DNA from: Rhodospirillales bacterium
GTDB taxonomy: Bacteria; Pseudomonadota; Alphaproteobacteria; Micavibrionales; Micavibrionaceae
DNA: 64,000 bases
Assembly: GCA_020638335.1 (NCBI GenBank)
Contig: JACKIT010000001.1
Coordinates: 62,001 to 126,000, forward strand
Direction: 5' to 3'
Part shown: piece by piece, positions 60,918-64,000 of the stretch
How positions within the stretch are numbered: the stretch's first letter is position 1
Layout: every line of letters starts with the position of its first letter
Made by a program: the position numbers and the translations under genes
Notes under the pieces: generated by a model
Databases searched by the model: none
Told to the model about the DNA's origin: nothing
Seen by the model: the letters and a program-made list of their open reading frames with translations, nothing else

Positions 60918-60980
60918 AATATAAGAGTAAGGGTAGTATGCCCTTTTTAGTAGTGAATAAAGCAGGAGGCTTGAGCGCAC

Positions 60981-61379
60981 GTGACGACAATTCCCGGAGC
61001 ATCGCAGTATATCGGCGCAGCAACCCTTGCCAATACGCAAGGTTTAGCGGCGCAGTCTACGACTCTGCTGGGGAGTGGCGGCAGCACAACCAGTTTGCTG
61101 GATGCCGGGCGGTCGATTTACGGTAATAACGGTATCGGACTTTCGGCACGCTCGCGGCAATTGACCAATGAGTTGTTGGCGAGTACGGCGGCTGAAGCGA
61201 ATTCCCTGTTTTCTTATGCTGTTGGCGAGACCTCTTCGGTGGAGGCGGCGCAGATTCAGATTAAGGCGCTGCGTGCAAAAACACCAACCAGTCAGCTTGC
61301 GCGGTCTTTGGTTGAGGTGGTTGATGACGGTGGTGTCGCCGAAGGCGAGACCGGCCAGAGCGTTGACACCTCCGCTTAA
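60981..61379 (+). CDS. Protein of unknown function between kdsA and eno
   Basis: A 132-residue protein with a GTG start (GTGACGACAATTCCC) and AGGAGG 12 bases upstream. The first 60 residues are rich in small residues, Thr and Ser (ASQYIGAATLANTQGLAAQSTTLLGSGGS), the middle is helical, and the end is acidic. No family is recognised; it has no signal peptide. It might be a surface or secreted protein exported without a cleavable signal, but nothing shows this. It ends just before the repeat cluster upstream of eno. Confidence 0.6.
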   Translation: MTTIPGASQYIGAATLANTQGLAAQSTTLLGSGGSTTSLLDAGRSIYGNNGIGLSARSRQLTNELLASTAAEANSLFSYAVGETSSVEAAQIQIKALRAKTPTSQLARSLVEVVDDGGVAEGETGQSVDTSA

Positions 61380-61384
61380 CTATA

Positions 61385-61401
61385 AGTTGCAAGTTGCAAC
61401 T
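61385..61401. repeat. Short 7-bp repeat array left of the MITE near eno
   Basis: AGTTGCA twice in tandem, followed by ACT. It is the same heptamer as in the array at 61713-61734 on the other side of the MITE, suggesting that the MITE entered a pre-existing array. The 411-bp gap 61380-61790 is filled by this array, two nested elements and another array; I see no gene in it. Confidence 0.6.
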
Positions 61402-61712
61402 CTATTCTCAACTTCTTTTAACAACCTGAAAAAGAAGAAAAAATTGTAATCCCGGCGAAAGCCGGGGCCTATCGAATCTTTCTATAGTGCTTTCCATTAA
61501 GAATCGGACACTATAACCAACCCCCCCACCCAAACCCTCCCCCTCAAGGGGGAGGGATGAGAAGGGTTAGGCGCTTGCGCCTTACCCGTAGCTGGGTGGG
61601 GGTGTCCGATTTTTAAGCGGAACGACTATATAAGTCTCTATAGCCCCCGGCTTTCGCCGGGGTTGCGGGAATTTTGTACGGATTAAGCTTTCAGGAAGTA
61701 TGAGAATTGGGT
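61399..61712. mobile_element. 168-bp MITE copy 1, interrupted by a second MITE
   Basis: Bases 61399-61482 and 61631-61712, joined with two bases of the TA duplication, make a 168-bp unit nearly identical to 63178-63345 downstream of eno. The ends are inverted repeats (ACTCTATTCTCAAC... and ...GAATTGGGT). Inside, two GC-rich blocks (CCCGGCGAAAGCCGGGG and GCCCCCGGCTTTCGCCGGGG) pair with each other and within themselves. No open frame of note. The flanks are both heptamer array, so no clean target duplication can be read. Confidence 0.85.
61485..61628. mobile_element. 144-bp MITE with TA target duplication, nested in copy 1
   Basis: Terminal inverted repeats of 27 bp within TA-flanked ends: TATAGT...AATCGGACAC on the left and GTGTCCGATT...ACTATA on the right, 23 of 29 matching when the TA is included. 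The element is flanked by TA at 61483-61484 and 61629-61630; removing element and one TA restores the sequence seen in copy 2 (TTTCTRTAAGTC). The core carries the CCCCCACCC...GGGTGGGGG palindrome shared with 26404-26486. TA duplication is typical of IS630/Tc1-mariner transposases, which could mobilise it; none is in the window. Confidence 0.85.
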
Positions 61713-61783
61713 AGTTACAGGTTGCAAGTTGCAGGAAAGTCGTTAAAAAACGTCTTGTAACTTGAATCTTGTAACTGGAAACT
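61713..61783. repeat. Inverted arrays of a 7-bp repeat immediately upstream of eno
   Basis: Left array 61714-61734: GTTACAG, GTTGCAA, GTTGCAG. Right array 61754-61781, inverted: CTTGTAA, CTTGAAT, CTTGTAA, CTGGAAA. They are joined by a small hairpin (CGTT AAAA AACG). The array ends 7 bp before the eno ATG and must be part of its leader. Same layout as at 9176-9240 before nuoK. Confidence 0.75.
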
Positions 61784-61790
61784 GAAGAAC

Positions 61791-63107
61791 ATGACCGCCA
61801 TTATTGATATCCACGCCCGCGAAATCCTTGATAGTCGTGGGAATCCCACTGTTGAGGTTGATGTGCAGCTTGAAAGCGGCGCTAAAGAGCGTGCGGCGGT
61901 GCCATCGGGGGCTTCTACGGGTGCGTATGAGGCGGTGGAGCTGCGCGATGGTGATCAGGGCCGTTATCTGGGCAAGGGTGTTTCGAAGGCTGTGAATTTC
62001 GTGAATACGGAGATTTATGAAGCGCTGATCGGCATGGATGCGGAAGAACAAATGTATATCGACCAAGCGATGATTGAGCTGGACGGGACCGAAAATAAGG
62101 GTCGTTTGGGCGCGAATGCGATTCTGGGCGTATCTTTGGCTGTGGCCAAGGCGATGGCGGATGAGCTGGATATGCCTTTGTATCGCTATGTTGGTGGAGC
62201 GTACGCACATACGCTGCCGACGCCGATGATGAATATCATCAATGGCGGGGCGCATGCGGATAATCCGGTTGATATTCAGGAATTTATGATTATGCCGATT
62301 GCGGCGCAAAGCTTTTCTGAAGCTTTGCGCGCCGGGGCGGAAGTGTTTCATGCGTTGAAGAAAGAATTGTCGGCTGCGGGTTTGAATACCAATGTTGGGG
62401 ATGAGGGCGGGTTTGCGCCGGCTGTGAAGTCATCTGAGGAAGCTCTGGATTATATAATGAAGTCGATTGAGGCGGCTGGCTATAAGCCGGGTGCCGAGAT
62501 TGCGATTGCCTTGGATGCGGCTTCGAGCGAGTTTTATAAGGACGGTAAATATCATCTGGCGGGTGAGGGTAAAGTTTTGTCATCTGAGGAGATGGTGCGT
62601 TATTACGAAGATCTGTGCGTGAAATATCCGATTGTGTCGATTGAAGACGGGCTGGATGAAGATGATTGGGAAGGTTGGAGCTCTTTGACAGCAGCTTTGG
62701 GCGATAAGGTGCAGCTTGTCGGGGATGATCTGTACGTGACCAATGCGAAGCGTCTGGCGCGCGGAATTAACGAGAAAGCGGGTAATGCCGTGCTGGTCAA
62801 GGTGAACCAGATCGGGACGCTATCCGAGACTTTAGAGACCATTGAAATGGCGAAGAAGGCTGGTTTCGGAGTTATCCTGTCACACCGTAGCGGGGAAACA
62901 GAAGATTCTACAATTGCCGATCTGGCGGTGGCGACGAATGCCGGGCAGATCAAGACCGGTTCTTTGTCACGTTCAGACCGGGTGGCGAAATATAACCAGC
63001 TCTTGCGGATTGAAGAAGAGCTTGGGCCGCAAGCTGCCTATGAAGGGGCAGGTTTCCTACGTGCGCCTGTTTCGTTCGATGCGAAGGCGAAGAAAGACGC
63101 GGCTTAA
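61791..63107 (+). CDS. eno: Enolase
   Basis: Converts 2-phosphoglycerate to phosphoenolpyruvate in glycolysis. The 438-residue protein has IHAREILDSRGNPTVEVDV, VPSGASTGAYEAVELRDGD, GDEGGFAP, and the Mg2+ ligands in IALDAASSEF, SIEDGLDEDDW and LVGDDLYVTN, with the catalytic Lys in VLVKVNQIGTLSETL and the SHRSGETED loop. It is intact and ordinary itself, but is flanked on both sides by copies of the same MITE and has a heptamer array just before its start. Confidence 0.97.
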   Translation: MTAIIDIHAREILDSRGNPTVEVDVQLESGAKERAAVPSGASTGAYEAVELRDGDQGRYLGKGVSKAVNFVNTEIYEALIGMDAEEQMYIDQAMIELDGTENKGRLGANAILGVSLAVAKAMADELDMPLYRYVGGAYAHTLPTPMMNIINGGAHADNPVDIQEFMIMPIAAQSFSEALRAGAEVFHALKKELSAAGLNTNVGDEGGFAPAVKSSEEALDYIMKSIEAAGYKPGAEIAIALDAASSEFYKDGKYHLAGEGKVLSSEEMVRYYEDLCVKYPIVSIEDGLDEDDWEGWSSLTAALGDKVQLVGDDLYVTNAKRLARGINEKAGNAVLVKVNQIGTLSETLETIEMAKKAGFGVILSHRSGETEDSTIADLAVATNAGQIKTGSLSRSDRVAKYNQLLRIEEELGPQAAYEGAGFLRAPVSFDAKAKKDAA

Positions 63108-63119
63108 TTCGTATGCGTT

Positions 63120-63419
63120 TGTCATTCCGACCGGAGGGCGTTCGCCCGGAGTGGAAGAATCTAATTACTCTGATATTACTCTATTCTCAACTTCTTTTAA
63201 AAACCTGAAAAAGAAGAAAAAATTGTAACCCCAGGCTTGCCCCGGGGCCTATCGAATCTTTCTGTAAGTCTCTATAGCCCCCGGCTTTTGCCGGGGGTGC
63301 GGGAATTTTGTACAGGTTAAGCTTTCAGGACGTTGAGAATTGGGTCTGATATTGGATTAGAAGATCTCTCGGCTTTCTGCTCTGCTAAAGCTTCGCAGAA
63401 CGAGACGCTCAGGATGACA
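63120..63419. repeat. Palindromic repeat split by MITE copy 2
   Basis: Left end TGTCATTCCGA (63120) and right end TCAGGATGACA (63409-63419) are inverted copies, as are GAATCTAAT and GATTAGAAGATC further in. Without the 168-bp MITE and one 8-bp duplication it would be about 124 bp. The TGTCATTCYGA...AGAATCT pattern is a common type of dispersed bacterial palindrome. It lies in the 447-bp gap between eno and ftsB; bases 63420-63554 beyond it hold nothing I can identify. Confidence 0.65.
63178..63345. mobile_element. 168-bp MITE copy 2 with 8-bp target duplication
   Basis: Bounded exactly by an 8-bp direct repeat CTGATATT (63170-63177 and 63346-63353). Terminal inverted repeats: ACTCTATTCTCAACTTC at the left, and the reverse complement of the right end reads ACCCAATTCTCAACGTC. 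It matches copy 1 over its whole length with few differences. No protein is coded. An 8-bp duplication fits several transposase families, so the helper element cannot be named. Confidence 0.88.
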
Positions 63420-63554
63420 TTTTTTCTGATTTTGAAAAACTGAGTCATTTGAATCACTTAAGGGTGCATGTTCTTTCTTTGTTCACATTAAATTGTTGAA
63501 TCTATTGCATTTTTTGACTTGTCCACAGACTCGGAATGTGATTCACTCAAGAAC

Positions 63555-63866
63555 ATGAATAAGCTTAGCGCCCATAGTTATTTCTTACGTGAAAACATTT
63601 TGCCTCTTATCGGGGTGTGTTTGTGTCTGTATTTTTCTTATCATACGCTTTTGGGCAATCGTTCGGTGTTAAAGCTTTATGCATTGGAGAAGCAAATAGA
63701 GACAATGTCGCAAGAAAAGACTTTGGTTGTGTCTGCGAAAGATTCTTTGCAGAAAAAAGTCGTTATGATGCGTCCGGGCAATGTCGATAAGGATTTGCTG
63801 GAAGAACAGGTCAGGCTGATACTGGGTTACAGGCAGGCCGACGAATTGGTGTTTTTAGGTAATTAA
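63555..63866 (+). CDS. ftsB: Cell division protein FtsB / DivIC family
   Basis: Single-pass division protein of the FtsQLB complex. The 103-residue protein has one helix near the N-terminus (ILPLIGVCLCLYFSYHTLLG), the coiled coil LYALEKQIETMSQEKTLVVSAKDSLQKKV, and the ending VDKDLLEEQVRLILGYRQADELVFL, which is the FtsB/DivIC pattern in alphaproteobacteria. It follows eno, as usual in the class. ATG 63555 is chosen; a TTG at 63519 would add 12 polar residues. Confidence 0.9.
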   Translation: MNKLSAHSYFLRENILPLIGVCLCLYFSYHTLLGNRSVLKLYALEKQIETMSQEKTLVVSAKDSLQKKVVMMRPGNVDKDLLEEQVRLILGYRQADELVFLGN

Positions 63867-63919
63867 ATTACAAAAATTCCTGTTTTTTATTTTTTATCCT
63901 TTCTTTTCAGTATGTTGCG

Positions 63920-63940
63920 CCGCACAAACGTGCGGTTTTT
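63920..63940 (+). terminator. Rho-independent terminator after ftsB
   Basis: CCGCAC and GTGCGG form a perfect 6-bp stem with an AAAC loop, followed by five T. It lies 54 bp after the ftsB stop. The remaining bases to the window end show no gene. Confidence 0.8.
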
Positions 63941-64000
63941 GCTGGTCGCCTCTTGTGGAATCGTGTAATTCATCTGTCTTGATTTCAACAATTCTTGTTC

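Noticed and set aside
62842..63228. A 128-codon frame overlapping the 3' end of eno and ending in NLKKKKKL
   Set aside because: It is in another frame of eno and its tail is the MITE; the same tail occurs in a shadow frame ending at 61449 because the MITE is repeated there.
63514..63542. Promoter of ftsB (TTGACT, 17 bp, TGTGAT)
   Set aside because: The -10 match is poor and it would leave only about 6 bases before the chosen ATG.

Overview
The window comes from the chromosome of a Gram-negative alphaproteobacterium. The evidence is a perfect GTTC-N7-GTTC SOS box upstream of lexA, use of LpxI for lipid A synthesis, RNase J, a DUF1467 protein, and two gene orders typical of the class: nuoG-N / birA / coaX / rnj / DUF1467 / proS / lolC / lolD / dnaE, and rpsB / tsf / pyrH / frr / uppS / cdsA / dxr / rseP / bamA / skp / lpxD / fabZ / lpxA / lpxI / lpxB with gltA beyond. 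I cannot name the genus; the mixture would fit a deep-branching, Micavibrio-like lineage, but that is a guess. There is no rRNA, tRNA, CRISPR array, phage or full-length insertion sequence.

Layout. 1-1102: 5' part of a purL (PurS-PurL fusion type) on the minus strand. 1.2-15 kb: nuoG to nuoN, complex I, interrupted by accessory genes (DUF4160/DUF2442 pair, a MazG-like NTP pyrophosphohydrolase, an M23 peptidase, three unknown small genes and a PagL lipid A deacylase). 15-26.4 kb: birA, coaX, rnj, proS, lolCD and dnaE with two unknown genes. 26.4-41.7 kb: translation, cell-envelope and lipid A genes. 41.7-47.5 kb: gltA, gltX, comEC, lexA. 47.6-54.9 kb: trpC-trpD-trpG and trpE-ppiD on the minus strand, separated by a plus-strand polysaccharide deacetylase gene. 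55-64 kb: tpiA, secG, pyrG, kdsA, eno and ftsB, with a PIN/RHH toxin-antitoxin module and three unknown genes set between them.

The housekeeping genes are ordinary; the unusual content is in small repeats. (i) Between frr and uppS sits a four-helix-bundle (23S-rRNA-IVP-like) gene bounded by inverted arrays of an 8-bp repeat; the right-hand array is translated as the N-terminus of UppS. Gene-less inverted arrays of a 7-bp repeat lie just upstream of nuoK and eno. (ii) eno is flanked by two copies of a 168-bp MITE with terminal inverted repeats and, for one copy, an exact 8-bp target duplication. The upstream copy is itself split by a second MITE with a TA target duplication, and the downstream copy lies inside an older palindromic repeat. 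(iii) A palindromic repeat at 18416-18493 encodes most of a signal peptide.

Caution: from about 27.29 to 30.88 kb every gene (end of rpsB, tsf, pyrH, frr, the four-helix-bundle gene, uppS) carries multiple single-base indels, mostly in homopolymers, whereas both flanks are clean. These are essential genes, so consensus errors are far more likely than gene decay.
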